64,000 bases of DNA from Bacillota bacterium. GTDB lineage: Bacteria > Bacillota > Bacilli > Paenibacillales > UBA4045. A model generated the notes under the pieces. It was not told the origin of the DNA, did no database searches, and was given only the letters and a program-made list of their open reading frames with translations. The position numbers and the translations under genes were made by a program. The stretch spans positions 248,001 through 312,000 of the forward strand of contig JAEZQY010000008.1 of NCBI GenBank assembly GCA_023441055.1, in the 5' to 3' direction. Below are positions 8,941 to 18,369 of the stretch, one piece after another; the first letter of the stretch is position 1; every line of letters begins with the position of its first letter.

Positions 8941-10059
8941 ATGGATACAACTTTAATCAATCAGGCCATACGATTCATATGGGTTCTGTTCCTTGTATGC
9001 TTGTCGGTGTTATTCCTGTATATTGGCATCCCTATCCTGTATCCATTCATCATCGGCTGGGTCATCGCGCTCATGCTGCAGCCTGTCATCCGCTTCCTGC
9101 AACGTCGCGTGAAGATGCCGCGCTGGCTGACCATAACTGTCGCCCTATTGCTGATCATCGGAGCGCTCGGCGGTCTACTCACGCTGCTATTCGCCAGAAT
9201 CGGCAAAGAGCTCCAGCGGCTGGCTGATTATATCAACCACAACTACCAGGACTGGCTGAACAATGTACAGGGCATTATCCATTCTGAGACACTCCAGAAT
9301 TGGATGACACCGATCTTGCAGCTATTCAGCAGCGGCGAATCACAGGATGCTATGGAAATTCGTCCAGATTCCATTGGTCAGAATGTCGTCAGCTTTGTGG
9401 CCAGCATTCTGGAGAATTTGGGTCAGACCATGCTGAATATTCTAACCGCGATTCCGAATATCGCCATAGGGCTACTGGTGGCGGTCATTGCCGCCTTCTT
9501 CATCAGCAAGGACTGGGAGAAGATTCGCGCATGGACCGCAGCACGAATGCCGCTACATACCAAGCAGCTAGCAGATGCCTTGCGCCTAGATATGCAGAAG
9601 GCGCTGTTCGGCTTCGTACGCGCACAACTCATTCTAATCTCTGTGACAACGTTACTAGTCATTATCGGCTTATTGCTGCTGCGCGCGCCGTATGCGATCA
9701 TCATCGGCCTGCTCATCGGTCTAGTCGATCTCATGCCTTATCTGGGCACAGGCGCAGTATTCATCCCCTGGATCATCTTCGTGCTGATCGATGGCAATTA
9801 TGCCTTCGGGATTGGACTGTCCATTCTATATGCCGTAATCATTATCGGCAGGCATCTGCTGGAGCCCAAGATTTATTCCAATAGCCTAGGCATCAATCCA
9901 CTCGTCACCTTGATCTGCATCTTCGTGGGCCTCAAGCTGTTCGGCTTCATTGGACTGATCATCGGCCCCATCGTCTTCCTGGTGCTGCTGTCCCTGAAGC
10001 GCGCGGGCTTGTTCCGGGATATCTACCGCTACATCACGACCGGTCGCTATAATCCGTAA
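8941..10059 (+). CDS. ytvI: Sporulation integral membrane protein YtvI (AI-2E transporter family)
   Basis: A 372-aa polytopic membrane protein with about eight hydrophobic segments: two at the N-terminus, a soluble middle region near residues 80-150, then a C-terminal cluster including the conserved LVDLMPYLGTGAVFIPW and GINPLVTLICIFVGLKLFGF segments of the AI-2E exporter family. The assignment to YtvI rests on synteny: in B. subtilis ytvI lies between citZ and pyk, as here. RBS AGGAG precedes the ATG. The last 26 bases overlap the convergent thioesterase gene. The transported substrate is unknown. Confidence 0.8.
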   Translation: MDTTLINQAIRFIWVLFLVCLSVLFLYIGIPILYPFIIGWVIALMLQPVIRFLQRRVKMPRWLTITVALLLIIGALGGLLTLLFARIGKELQRLADYINHNYQDWLNNVQGIIHSETLQNWMTPILQLFSSGESQDAMEIRPDSIGQNVVSFVASILENLGQTMLNILTAIPNIAIGLLVAVIAAFFISKDWEKIRAWTAARMPLHTKQLADALRLDMQKALFGFVRAQLILISVTTLLVIIGLLLLRAPYAIIIGLLIGLVDLMPYLGTGAVFIPWIIFVLIDGNYAFGIGLSILYAVIIIGRHLLEPKIYSNSLGINPLVTLICIFVGLKLFGFIGLIIGPIVFLVLLSLKRAGLFRDIYRYITTGRYNP

Positions 10060-10477
10060 GCTGCGCCTTGATGTGGCTGTACAGCTCAGGCAAGGCCCGG
10101 TCGAGTCTGGCGGGCTTCCACCGCGCATTCACCCACACATGGCGCGTTCCCCCTGTTACTAACAGCACCTGGTCACGTATACGCATAATCTCATACTTGA
10201 ACCCGATACGTATATGCGAACACTCCACGAGCCTAACCTGCAATTCCAGCTCGTCATCATACCTGGCTGGCTGCACATACTTGACCTCGACATCGGTTAC
10301 AGGCAAGAGCAGCCCGGCCTCCTCCATGCTAGCATACGAGAATCCAAGCGCTCTAATCCATTCTGTCCGTCCAATCTCGAACCAGGTCAAGTAGTTCGCA
10401 TGATAGACAACGCCCATCTGATCCGTCTCTTGGTAACGTACGCGCAGCGGATATCGGAATACTTGCCGCTCGCTCAT
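10034..10477 (-). CDS. YbgC/FadM-type acyl-CoA thioesterase
   Basis: A 147-aa hotdog-fold protein of the 4-hydroxybenzoyl-CoA thioesterase family. The signature RVRYQETDQMGVVYHANYL contains the catalytic Asp19 and His26. Such enzymes hydrolyse short or medium acyl-CoA thioesters. I start at the second ATG (10475-10477), 7 bases after GGAGG; the first ATG is only two bases from it. It lies downstream of pyk on the same strand behind a terminator, and converges on ytvI. Confidence 0.85.
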   Translation of the reverse strand: MSERQVFRYPLRVRYQETDQMGVVYHANYLTWFEIGRTEWIRALGFSYASMEEAGLLLPVTDVEVKYVQPARYDDELELQVRLVECSHIRIGFKYEIMRIRDQVLLVTGGTRHVWVNARWKPARLDRALPELYSHIKAQLTDYSDRS

Positions 10478-10506
10478 CCTCATTCCTCCTTAATCCAATT
10501 GAAAAT

Positions 10507-10538
10507 GAAAGCCCGTAGTCGGAATGACAACGGGCTTT
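10507..10538 (-). terminator. Terminator of pyk
   Basis: A perfect 9-bp stem (AAAGCCCGT at 10508-10516 with ACGGGCTTT at 10530-10538) closes a 13-base loop and is followed on the minus strand by CATTTTC. It sits just after the pyk stop codon and before the thioesterase gene. Confidence 0.65.
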
Positions 10539-10568
10539 ATTAGCGTATATAATTCTGCGTACAGATTG

Positions 10569-12323
10569 TTACATAACCTTAACCTTACCGGAGTAGATCA
10601 TGCCCAGCTCTGCATACACGGACACCTCATTGTAGCCGCGCAGCACAGAAGTCGCATTCTCGACACCTACGATTACAGGAATGCCCAGCTCTAGGCCGAC
10701 AATGGCCGCATGAGAGGTAATACCGCCCGATTCCGTTATCAATGCGCCCGCCTGCCGTATGGCAGGTACATACTCCTTATCGGTCGATGGTACGACCAGC
10801 ACGCAGCCAGGCGCTACACGATCGATCGCCTCCTCGGGCGAGCTCGCAACGACTACTTTGCCAGCGGCCTTCTGACTGCCAATTCCTTGCCCCTTGGCGA
10901 TTAGTTCACCCACATGATGAACCTTGATCAGATTCGTCGTTCCAGAGCGGCCTACAGGAACACCTGCTGTAATCACAACCAGGTCACCCAGCTCCAGCAG
11001 CTCTTGGCTAACAGCAGCATCAACAGCCATCTCGAACATCTCATCTGTACTGCTGACCATCTCGCCCTTCACAGGCAGCACACCCCATACCAGCGAGAGA
11101 CGGCGCATGACATGATCGATTGGAGTTACCGCGATAATCTGAGACTTCGGACGATACTTGGCGATCATACGAGCGGTATAGCCGCTCTCTGTTGCCGTCA
11201 GAATCGCCTTAGCATCCAGATCGAGCGCGGAATTCGCCACCGCTTGGCTGATCGCCTCAGTGATGGTTGTCTGCTGAGCAAGGGATTGCTTGTGCAGGAT
11301 CTCTCTGTATTCCAGCGCGGACTCCGCCGCCTCGGCGATGCGAGACATCGTCTGTACCGATTCGATTGGATACTTGCCGGCTGCTGTCTCGCCGGACAGC
11401 ATGATCGCGTCAGTACCGTCGAAGATCGCATTGGCTACGTCGCTGGCCTCCGCTCTTGTCGGACGAGGATTGCGCTGCATAGAATCCAGCATCTGGGTAG
11501 CGGTGATTACTGGCTTCCCAGCAATATTGCACTTCTTGATCATGCTCTTCTGAACGAGGGGCACATCCTCAGCTGGGATTTCTACACCTAGATCGCCGCG
11601 AGCAACCATCAAGCCGTCTGATACTTCCAGAATCTCTTCCAGGTTATCGACACCTTCTTGATTCTCGATCTTGGAGACGATCTGAATATGCGTTGCGTTA
11701 TGCTCCTCGAGCAAGGTGCGAATCTCCAGCACGTCGCTCGCTTTACGCACGAACGAGGCCGCCACGAAGTCGATGCCTTGACTGATCCCGAAGATGATAT
11801 CCGCGCGGTCCTTCTCAGTAATGCCCGGCAGTGAGATCTTGACGCCTGGCGCATTTACGCTCTTGCGGCTCTTAAGCGTGCCGCCGTTCAGAATCCGACA
11901 TTCGATCTCCGAGCCTTGTACCTTCGTTACTTGAAGCCCGATCAGACCGTCGTCGATAAGCAAGCTGGAGCCGACGGTAACATCATTCGGCAGGTTCTCA
12001 TAGGACACCGAGATGCGGCTTTCGTCCCCTAGAATTTCTTCTGTCGTCAGAATGATCGTCTCATCCTGAACAAGCTCAATCGACTCCTCCTTGAGCTTGC
12101 CAACACGAATCTCTGGCCCCTTCGTATCAAGCAGAATACCTGTATGTGCACCCAGCTCCTGTGATACAGTCCGGATATTCTTAATTCTGTTGCCATGCTC
12201 CTCGAAGTCGCCATGAGAGAAGTTCAGACGGGCGACATTCATCCCGGCTTGAACGAGCTTCTTCAAATTCTCCGGCGATTCGCTGGATGGTCCAATGGTA
12301 CACACGATTTTTGTTTTGCGCAT
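10569..12323 (-). CDS. pyk: Pyruvate kinase with C-terminal PEP-utiliser-like domain
   Basis: A 584-aa glycolytic pyruvate kinase converting PEP and ADP to pyruvate and ATP. It has the N-terminal RKTKIVCTIGPSSES and ARLNFSHGDFEEH, the SKIENQEGVDNLEEIL segment with the catalytic Lys, and MVARGDLGVEIP. The last ~110 residues contain TSHAAIVGLELGIPVIVG, the extra domain of Bacillus-type pyruvate kinases, which resembles the phosphohistidine domain of PEP-utilising enzymes. AGGAGG precedes the ATG. In B. subtilis pfkA lies directly upstream; here accA does. Confidence 0.95.
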   Translation of the reverse strand: MRKTKIVCTIGPSSESPENLKKLVQAGMNVARLNFSHGDFEEHGNRIKNIRTVSQELGAHTGILLDTKGPEIRVGKLKEESIELVQDETIILTTEEILGDESRISVSYENLPNDVTVGSSLLIDDGLIGLQVTKVQGSEIECRILNGGTLKSRKSVNAPGVKISLPGITEKDRADIIFGISQGIDFVAASFVRKASDVLEIRTLLEEHNATHIQIVSKIENQEGVDNLEEILEVSDGLMVARGDLGVEIPAEDVPLVQKSMIKKCNIAGKPVITATQMLDSMQRNPRPTRAEASDVANAIFDGTDAIMLSGETAAGKYPIESVQTMSRIAEAAESALEYREILHKQSLAQQTTITEAISQAVANSALDLDAKAILTATESGYTARMIAKYRPKSQIIAVTPIDHVMRRLSLVWGVLPVKGEMVSSTDEMFEMAVDAAVSQELLELGDLVVITAGVPVGRSGTTNLIKVHHVGELIAKGQGIGSQKAAGKVVVASSPEEAIDRVAPGCVLVVPSTDKEYVPAIRQAGALITESGGITSHAAIVGLELGIPVIVGVENATSVLRGYNEVSVYAELGMIYSGKVKVM

Positions 12324-12374
12324 GAATGGTTTCCTCCTGAGTTTGGTCTAGCTTCATTTCTTTCATCTAACTCA

Positions 12375-12407
12375 ATCATAGGAACTTGCAATGGCAAGTC
12401 CTATGAT
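12375..12407 (-). terminator. Hairpin between accA and pyk
   Basis: A long stem (12375-12389 with 12394-12407, one bulged A, 4-base loop) lies between the accA stop and the pyk start. No T-run follows it, so it could be an attenuating or processing structure in a shared transcript rather than a full terminator. Confidence 0.45.
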
Positions 12408-12424
12408 CTACGTCACAATTCGGA

Positions 12425-13384
12425 TTAATCTGCGAAGCCGATCGAGCCATACTTTCTAAATCGCTCATATCGCTGATCGCGGAGCTCCTCGTCAGACAGA
12501 CCGATCAGCTCCTTCAGATGCTGAATGAGCGCAGCCTTGATCGCTTCGGCCTGCTGCTCCGGGTTCTTATGTGCGCCGCCCTTGGGTTCTGGGATGATTC
12601 CCTCGACAATCCCCATATCCAGCATGTCCTGAGCGGTGATCCGCATCGCAACTGCTGCCTTATCGGCCAACGAAGCGTCCTTCCAGAGGATAGATGCTGC
12701 ACCATTCGGCGAAATTGCAGAATAGATAGCATGCTCTAGAATAAGTACACGATTGCCAACGCCTAACGCTAATGCGCCGCCGCTTCCGCCCTCGCCGATA
12801 ATCACGCAGACGACCGGCACACGGAAGCCGGACATCTCAAGCAGATTGCGGGCAATCGCTTCGGCTTGACCACGCTCTTCGGCTGCATTACCGGGATAAG
12901 CTCCTGGTGTATCAATCAATGCGATAATCGGTCTGCGGAACTTATTCGCTTGACGCATTAGCCTCAGCGCCTTCCGGAACCCTTCCGGATGCGGCATGCC
13001 GAAATTGCGGGCAATGTTATCCTTTGTATCCTTCCCCTTCTGGTGAGCGACCACCGTAACCGGCAAGCCCTCCAGCTTGGCTAATCCACCTACAATTGCC
13101 AGATCGTCACCGAACAATCGGTCGCCGTGCAGCTCGATGAAGTCCGTGAATATCAACTGGATATAGTCCAATGCGGTAGGGCGCTGAGCATGTCTGGCAA
13201 TCTGCATCTTCTGCGGCGGAGTCATATCATCGTACAATTCGGCCTCCAATTGGCAATAGCGATCCTCTAGCCGATTGATTTCCTCAGAGAAGTCAATTCC
13301 CTTCTCGGAGCTGAAATTACGCAGTTCATCAATCTTAGCGCGCAGCTCCGCAAGTGGCAACTCAAACTGCATCTCACCAGCCAT
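12425..13384 (-). CDS. accA: Acetyl-CoA carboxylase carboxyltransferase subunit alpha
   Basis: A 319-aa AccA that, with AccD, transfers carboxyl from carboxybiotin to acetyl-CoA in fatty acid synthesis. Visible family blocks include ALDYIQLIFTDFIELHGDR, KGKDTKDNIARNFGMPHPEG, IALIDTPGAYPGNAAEERGQ and VIGEGGSGGALALGVGN. I choose the ATG at 13382-13384 (MAGEMQFEL), 8 bases after GGGGAG, over an upstream GTG. Its start overlaps the end of accD by 11 bases, so the subunits are probably translationally coupled. Confidence 0.95.
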   Translation of the reverse strand: MAGEMQFELPLAELRAKIDELRNFSSEKGIDFSEEINRLEDRYCQLEAELYDDMTPPQKMQIARHAQRPTALDYIQLIFTDFIELHGDRLFGDDLAIVGGLAKLEGLPVTVVAHQKGKDTKDNIARNFGMPHPEGFRKALRLMRQANKFRRPIIALIDTPGAYPGNAAEERGQAEAIARNLLEMSGFRVPVVCVIIGEGGSGGALALGVGNRVLILEHAIYSAISPNGAASILWKDASLADKAAVAMRITAQDMLDMGIVEGIIPEPKGGAHKNPEQQAEAIKAALIQHLKELIGLSDEELRDQRYERFRKYGSIGFAD

Positions 13385-14243
13385 GCTGCTCACTCCCCTC
13401 TGCGGCGTGCATCGTTAGAATGGCGGTTAGGAATGATTTCATATCCTTGCGATGAACAACCTTGTCCACTTGACCGTGCTTCAGATTGAATTCTGCCGTC
13501 TGGAAATTCTCTGGCAGCTTCTGGCGAATCGTCTGTTCAACGACAATTCGTCCAGCGAAGCCGAATGCTGCCGCCGGCTCGGCGACCACATAGTCGCCGA
13601 GCATAGCGAAGCTCGCTGATACACCGCCAAGTGTAGGGTCTGTAATAACAGAGATGAATAATCCGCCCTGCTCATCCAGACGCTTCAATGCGGCGCTGGT
13701 CTTCACCATCTGCATCAAGCTAAGAATACTCTCCTGCATGCGCGCCCCGCCGGAGGTTGAGAACAGAATCAGCGGGCATTTCTTCTCCATTGCGCGCTCA
13801 ATCGCCAATGTAATCTTCTCGCCAACGACGGAACCCAGTGTGCCTTGGAAGAAGTTAAAGCTGATGACGCCGATAACGACAGGAAAGCCGCCAATCGTCC
13901 CCTCACCGGTAATAATGGCATCCTTCATGCCGGTGACCTCGGTGCTCTTGGCAAGCTTCTCCTTGTATCCAGGGAAATTCAGCGGGTCCACAGATATCAT
14001 ATGCTCATCATACTCTGTCAGCCGGCCCTCATCGAGTATATACGCGATACGCTCACCGGCGCTGAGCCTAAAGTGGTAAGCACAGGATGTGCATACCTTG
14101 TAGTTCTTCTCAAGATCCTTCGTAACTTGAATAGTCCCGCATTTGGGACACTTCGTCATAATCCCCTCAGGGATATCACGCTTCGCCTTATCAGACGTTA
14201 TGGTCGCGTATTTTCGCTTTTTTTGAAAAAAGTCCTTTAGCAC
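13374..14243 (-). CDS. accD: Acetyl-CoA carboxylase carboxyltransferase subunit beta
   Basis: A 289-aa AccD, the zinc-binding partner of AccA. The N-terminal zinc ribbon is formed by Cys32, Cys35, Cys51 and Cys54 (CPKC and CTSC). The carboxyltransferase core follows, with FSTSGGARMQESILSLMQMVKTSAAL and TDPTLGGVSASFAMLGD. Length is typical. It overlaps accA by 11 bases and is the first gene of the accD-accA pair. Confidence 0.95.
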   Translation of the reverse strand: MLKDFFQKKRKYATITSDKAKRDIPEGIMTKCPKCGTIQVTKDLEKNYKVCTSCAYHFRLSAGERIAYILDEGRLTEYDEHMISVDPLNFPGYKEKLAKSTEVTGMKDAIITGEGTIGGFPVVIGVISFNFFQGTLGSVVGEKITLAIERAMEKKCPLILFSTSGGARMQESILSLMQMVKTSAALKRLDEQGGLFISVITDPTLGGVSASFAMLGDYVVAEPAAAFGFAGRIVVEQTIRQKLPENFQTAEFNLKHGQVDKVVHRKDMKSFLTAILTMHAAEGSEQHGW

Positions 14244-14312
14244 CTTGGCACCTCACAGCACTCTGCATTCCATTCCTATGTTCATCCCATCCGGCCATCC
14301 CTAGCTGTCATG

Positions 14313-14510
14313 TTAGAAATTTTTATTAGGTAGTATCGTATTTAGAACCTCTTGGACATCCTCAAGCTCCCCTTCAGGGACGACGATCTCGTACTGCTGA
14401 TTAGACAGATTTATCGGCCGGACTTGTACAAGGAATCCCTCTTCTGAAAGTTTATTTTTTATTCGCTCGGCTATCTTGGCGGTAGGAGCGATATAAATCA
14501 CTTTCCACAT
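14313..14510 (-). CDS. Conserved-looking 65-aa protein of unknown function
   Basis: A small soluble protein, MWKVIYIAPTAKIAERIKNK followed by a beta-rich half. The alternation of a beta strand, a helix and further strands resembles the ferredoxin-like fold of DUF2007-type proteins, but I do not recognise a function. GGGGAGG lies 11 bases upstream of the ATG. It sits between dnaE and accD on the same strand, 69 bases before accD, so it could be cotranscribed with acetyl-CoA carboxylase. The coding call is supported by the ribosome binding site and by composition like its neighbours. Confidence 0.65.
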   Translation of the reverse strand: MWKVIYIAPTAKIAERIKNKLSEEGFLVQVRPINLSNQQYEIVVPEGELEDVQEVLNTILPNKNF

Positions 14511-14660
14511 GGGCTTTCCAACCTCCCCGACTAGTATAAACCATGCGAAAGCAAGAACATGCTTACCGGGCTTCGATCATTAAATTATAGGCTTGACCCG
14601 CGCATAGTGAATTAATGATATCATAACTCGACTTTTTCCCGCAACAAATGGATGGAATAG

Positions 14661-17600
14661 CTACTTGACACGAACCGAGCCTTCCCCCATTAAAGCCTCA
14701 ATCGAACGAATCAATTCAGCCGACGGTTTCACATTATAAGCAGCATTCAGCACAATAGCCTGCTGGGTCCGTTCATAGAACAAGATCGTCGTCAGTGAGC
14801 CGTGATGGGATTTGAGCAGAGCCTGCAGTCGTTCCAAATACCCCCGCTGCTCCTGCGCTTCGCTGATCTTCACATAAACACGCTGCGAGCCGTTCGCCTC
14901 AGCCCTTCTTGGCTGCTGGGGCCGCGATTGCGCTGCTGGCTGCGTCTTGGTTTGCTTCGCCGGCTGTGCCGTTGAATGCTCCTTTGGCAGCCCCGACTGT
15001 GTGTTCAACTGCGGACTCTGCCGCTCTCGTTCCCGTTCCTGCTGCAGACGCTTAGCCAATTCTGGCTCATCAGGCTCATAAACCTGCTCTGCCAGAATCT
15101 TGAAGTCCTCATCCTGATGCTGAAGCTTCCCGCGAATCAGCAGCACCTTGCCCTTCTCAATCAACTGCCGGTACTTCCGCCATACCTCCGGAAACAGTAC
15201 AAGCTCGGTTCGCACCACGCGATCCTCCAATTCCGCGAACGCCATCGCTTGCCCCTTCTTCGTGACGATCGTACGCACGGACACTATCATTCCGCCTGCG
15301 TATACAATCTGCTCATCCGGATATTCTGCATACTGGTGCATCGCGTCCAGCCCCAGCTCACGAAACCGCTCTTCGTAGTTATCCAGCGGATGCCCGGAGA
15401 TGAACATGCCCAGCAGCTCCCGTTCCAATTCCAGCATCTCAATCAGCGAGTACGAGCGAACATCAGGATATTCCACCTCCCAATTTACCTCCTCGCTGAG
15501 CCCGAACAGATGGATCTGCAGGTCTTCCTTCTCCTTCTTCCACTTGAGCGCAGCCTCAACCGTATAATCCAGCATCGCGATCAGCTGCGCGCGATGGCCG
15601 GGCAATGAATCGAGGGCGCCACTCTGAATGAGTGCTTCGAGCACGCGCTTGTTGCATACCCGCAGATCGACCCTGCGGCATAGATCGGCCAAGTCTTCAT
15701 ACGGCCCATTCGCCCGTTCACGGATGATCGACTCCATCGCCTGCGTACCCACATTCTTAATCGCGGCCAGCCCGAACCGAATACCTGGCGGCGTAGAAGC
15801 CGAAGCTTCTGTGCCGCCCACGGGTGTATAGGCCGTCCCGCTCTCATTGACATCAGGGGGCAGCACGTTGATTCCCATTCGCCGGCAAGCATCCACGTAT
15901 TCCGCAGATTTCCGCTGATTGGACATGACGGAGGTCAACATAGACGCCATGAACTCCGCAGGATAATGGGCCTTGAGATAGGCGGTCTGGAACGACAGAA
16001 TGCCATAAGCAGCAGCATGAGCCCGCGGAAAGCCATAATCGGCGAAGCGCACGATCATGTCATACACGGCATTCGCATCCGCTTCAGAATAGCCTTGTGA
16101 GCGACTTCCCTTCACGAAGTGCGCGCGTTCCTGATCGAGCACCTCTCGCTTCTTCTTGGACACTGCGCGGCGCAGCAGATCCGCTTCGCCTAAGCTGAAG
16201 CCTGCCATCTTCGAGGCAATCTGCATGATCTGCTCCTGGTAGACGATAATCCCATAGGTATCCGCCAGGATCGGCTCCAGATCAGCATGGGGATATTGGA
16301 TTTGCTCATACCCATGCTTGGCCCGTATATAGCGGGGAATGAACTCCATCGGACCCGGCCGATACAGCGCAAGCACAGAGATAATATCCTCGAATACCGT
16401 CGGCTTCAGCTCACGCAGCACGCGCCGCATACCAGCTGATTCAAGCTGGAATAACCCGGTCGTGTCGCCCTTGCCTAGCATCGCATAAGTGGCTGGATCA
16501 TCATCGGCAATGCGGGTGAAGTCGATCGAGTGATCGTAGCGCTCTTGAATGAATCGAACCGCGCGCTCGATGATCGACAAGGTCCGCAGCCCAAGGAAAT
16601 CCATCTTGAGCAGACCGATTGCCTCTAGATGCTCCATGGCGTACTGCGTCAGCGCTGTCTGCTCCGTTCCTTCCTGCAAGGGCACATAGTCGGTCAACGG
16701 CTCTCTGGAAATCACGACACCCGCCGCATGCGTCGAGGCGTGTCTAGGGAAGCCCTCAACCCGCCGCGCCATATCGATCAGCTCGGCAATCTTCGGCTTG
16801 CTCTCGCAGTAAGCGCTGAGCTCCGGATTATTCGCAAGCGCATCGTCAATCGTCATTCCAGGAGCCTGAGGGATCATCTTGGCAGCGCGATCCACCTCAT
16901 GGTACGGCAGATTCAGCACGCGTCCCACATCGCGAACCGCTGCTCTGGCTGCCATCGTCCCGAAGGTAATAATCTGCGCTACATGCTCGCTGCCATAACG
17001 GCTCACCACATAATCGATCACTTCCTCGCGTCGCTCATCATTGAAGTCGATATCGATATCCGGCATGCTGATCCGTTCTGGATTCAGGAACCGCTCGAAC
17101 AGCAGCCGATAGCGGATCGGATCCACATTCGTGATGTTCAGCGCGTAAGCCACCAGACTGCCCGCAGATGAGCCGCGTCCAGGTCCTGTAGCAATGGCTC
17201 GCTCATGCGCATAGCGAATGAAGTCCCAGACGATGAGGAAGTAGTCCGAGAAGCCCATCCGACCAATCACATCAAGCTCATAATCGAGCCGCTCCAGAAT
17301 CATGCTTCGGTATTGCGCCTCCCGCCAAGCAGGTGACTGCCCGTATCTGGCCTCTACGCCCGCCAGACAGAGCTGGCGCAGATATGCCGCAGCATCGATG
17401 CCGCCAGGAATCGGCTGGAATTCCGGCATAATCGCCTGCCCGAACTCCAGCTTGAGCGCAATCTTGGCCGCGATGTCTACCGTATTCGAAATCGCGTCAG
17501 GGACATGCGCGAACAGACGAGCCATCTCCTCGCCGCTCTTCATATACATCTGATCGCCATGCAGCTGCAGCCGGTCTGGATCATCGATTGTCTTACCAGT

Positions 17601-18272
17601 CCCGATACAGATCAGCACATCCTGCATGGTGTGATCCGCTTGCTGCACATAATGCACATCGTTCGTCACGACCAGCGGGATGTCCAGTTCTCTAGCAAGA
17701 GCAATCATCATAGGGGTCACGCGCCGCTGCTCCAGCAAGCCATGATCCTGCAGCTCCAGGTAATAATCGTCTCCGAACAACCGCTTATACCGCATAGCCG
17801 CTTCGCGAGCGGCGTCCAGGTTGTCCTTGAGCAGCAGCTGATTAATCTCCCCTGCCAGACAGGAGCTGAGACAGATCAAGCCATCAGCATATCGAGACAG
17901 CAGCTCGAAGTCGATCCGTGGTCGATAATGAAACCCATGCAGCTGCGCCTCAGAGCTAAGCTTCATCAGATTGGCATAGCCCTGCGCATTCTTAGCCAGC
18001 AGCACGAGATGGTAGATCGGCTGCTCACTGCGCGGCGCCTTGTCCTTCATAGACCCCGACGCGACATACATCTCGCATCCGATAATGGGCTTAATGCCCT
18101 CCGCCATACATGCCTTATAGAAGGCGATCGCGCCGTACATTACACCATGGTCAGTCAGCGCGAGAGCGGTCATACCGAGCTCCCTCGCTCTTCGCGGCAG
18201 CTCCTGGATGCGAGCTGCGCCGTCTAGCAAGCTATATTCACTATGGACATGCAAGTGCACGAATGATGTCAT
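14661..18272 (-). CDS. dnaE: DNA polymerase III subunit alpha (DnaE)
   Basis: A 1203-aa replicative polymerase subunit. The N-terminal PHP domain begins with HLHVHSEYSLLDGAARI. The polymerase active site includes PDIDIDFNDERREEVIDYV, and GPGRGSSAGSLVAY lies in the palm. The region near IVYAGGMIVSVRTIVTKKGQ is the OB fold. The C-terminus has a Gln/Pro/Ala-rich linker and about 70 further residues not present in the 1115-aa B. subtilis DnaE. I start at the ATG 18270-18272 (MTSFVHLHVH), preceded by GGAGGG; the longer frame adds 20 unlikely residues. It diverges from ytrH. Confidence 0.95.
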   Translation of the reverse strand: MTSFVHLHVHSEYSLLDGAARIQELPRRARELGMTALALTDHGVMYGAIAFYKACMAEGIKPIIGCEMYVASGSMKDKAPRSEQPIYHLVLLAKNAQGYANLMKLSSEAQLHGFHYRPRIDFELLSRYADGLICLSSCLAGEINQLLLKDNLDAAREAAMRYKRLFGDDYYLELQDHGLLEQRRVTPMMIALARELDIPLVVTNDVHYVQQADHTMQDVLICIGTGKTIDDPDRLQLHGDQMYMKSGEEMARLFAHVPDAISNTVDIAAKIALKLEFGQAIMPEFQPIPGGIDAAAYLRQLCLAGVEARYGQSPAWREAQYRSMILERLDYELDVIGRMGFSDYFLIVWDFIRYAHERAIATGPGRGSSAGSLVAYALNITNVDPIRYRLLFERFLNPERISMPDIDIDFNDERREEVIDYVVSRYGSEHVAQIITFGTMAARAAVRDVGRVLNLPYHEVDRAAKMIPQAPGMTIDDALANNPELSAYCESKPKIAELIDMARRVEGFPRHASTHAAGVVISREPLTDYVPLQEGTEQTALTQYAMEHLEAIGLLKMDFLGLRTLSIIERAVRFIQERYDHSIDFTRIADDDPATYAMLGKGDTTGLFQLESAGMRRVLRELKPTVFEDIISVLALYRPGPMEFIPRYIRAKHGYEQIQYPHADLEPILADTYGIIVYQEQIMQIASKMAGFSLGEADLLRRAVSKKKREVLDQERAHFVKGSRSQGYSEADANAVYDMIVRFADYGFPRAHAAAYGILSFQTAYLKAHYPAEFMASMLTSVMSNQRKSAEYVDACRRMGINVLPPDVNESGTAYTPVGGTEASASTPPGIRFGLAAIKNVGTQAMESIIRERANGPYEDLADLCRRVDLRVCNKRVLEALIQSGALDSLPGHRAQLIAMLDYTVEAALKWKKEKEDLQIHLFGLSEEVNWEVEYPDVRSYSLIEMLELERELLGMFISGHPLDNYEERFRELGLDAMHQYAEYPDEQIVYAGGMIVSVRTIVTKKGQAMAFAELEDRVVRTELVLFPEVWRKYRQLIEKGKVLLIRGKLQHQDEDFKILAEQVYEPDEPELAKRLQQERERERQSPQLNTQSGLPKEHSTAQPAKQTKTQPAAQSRPQQPRRAEANGSQRVYVKISEAQEQRGYLERLQALLKSHHGSLTTILFYERTQQAIVLNAAYNVKPSAELIRSIEALMGEGSVRVK

Positions 18273-18369
18273 GCCAATCCCTCCGTTAAATCCTTCCCTT
18301 AATTCTATCATATTGATTGTCCCATTACCCATATACTTAGTTAATAAGCCAGATCCAAGAGGTGATCAC

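Noticed and set aside
17505..18227. 240-codon plus-strand open frame opposite dnaE
   Set aside because: Antisense to the conserved PHP domain of dnaE; Gln/His/Arg-rich composition typical of a shadow frame.
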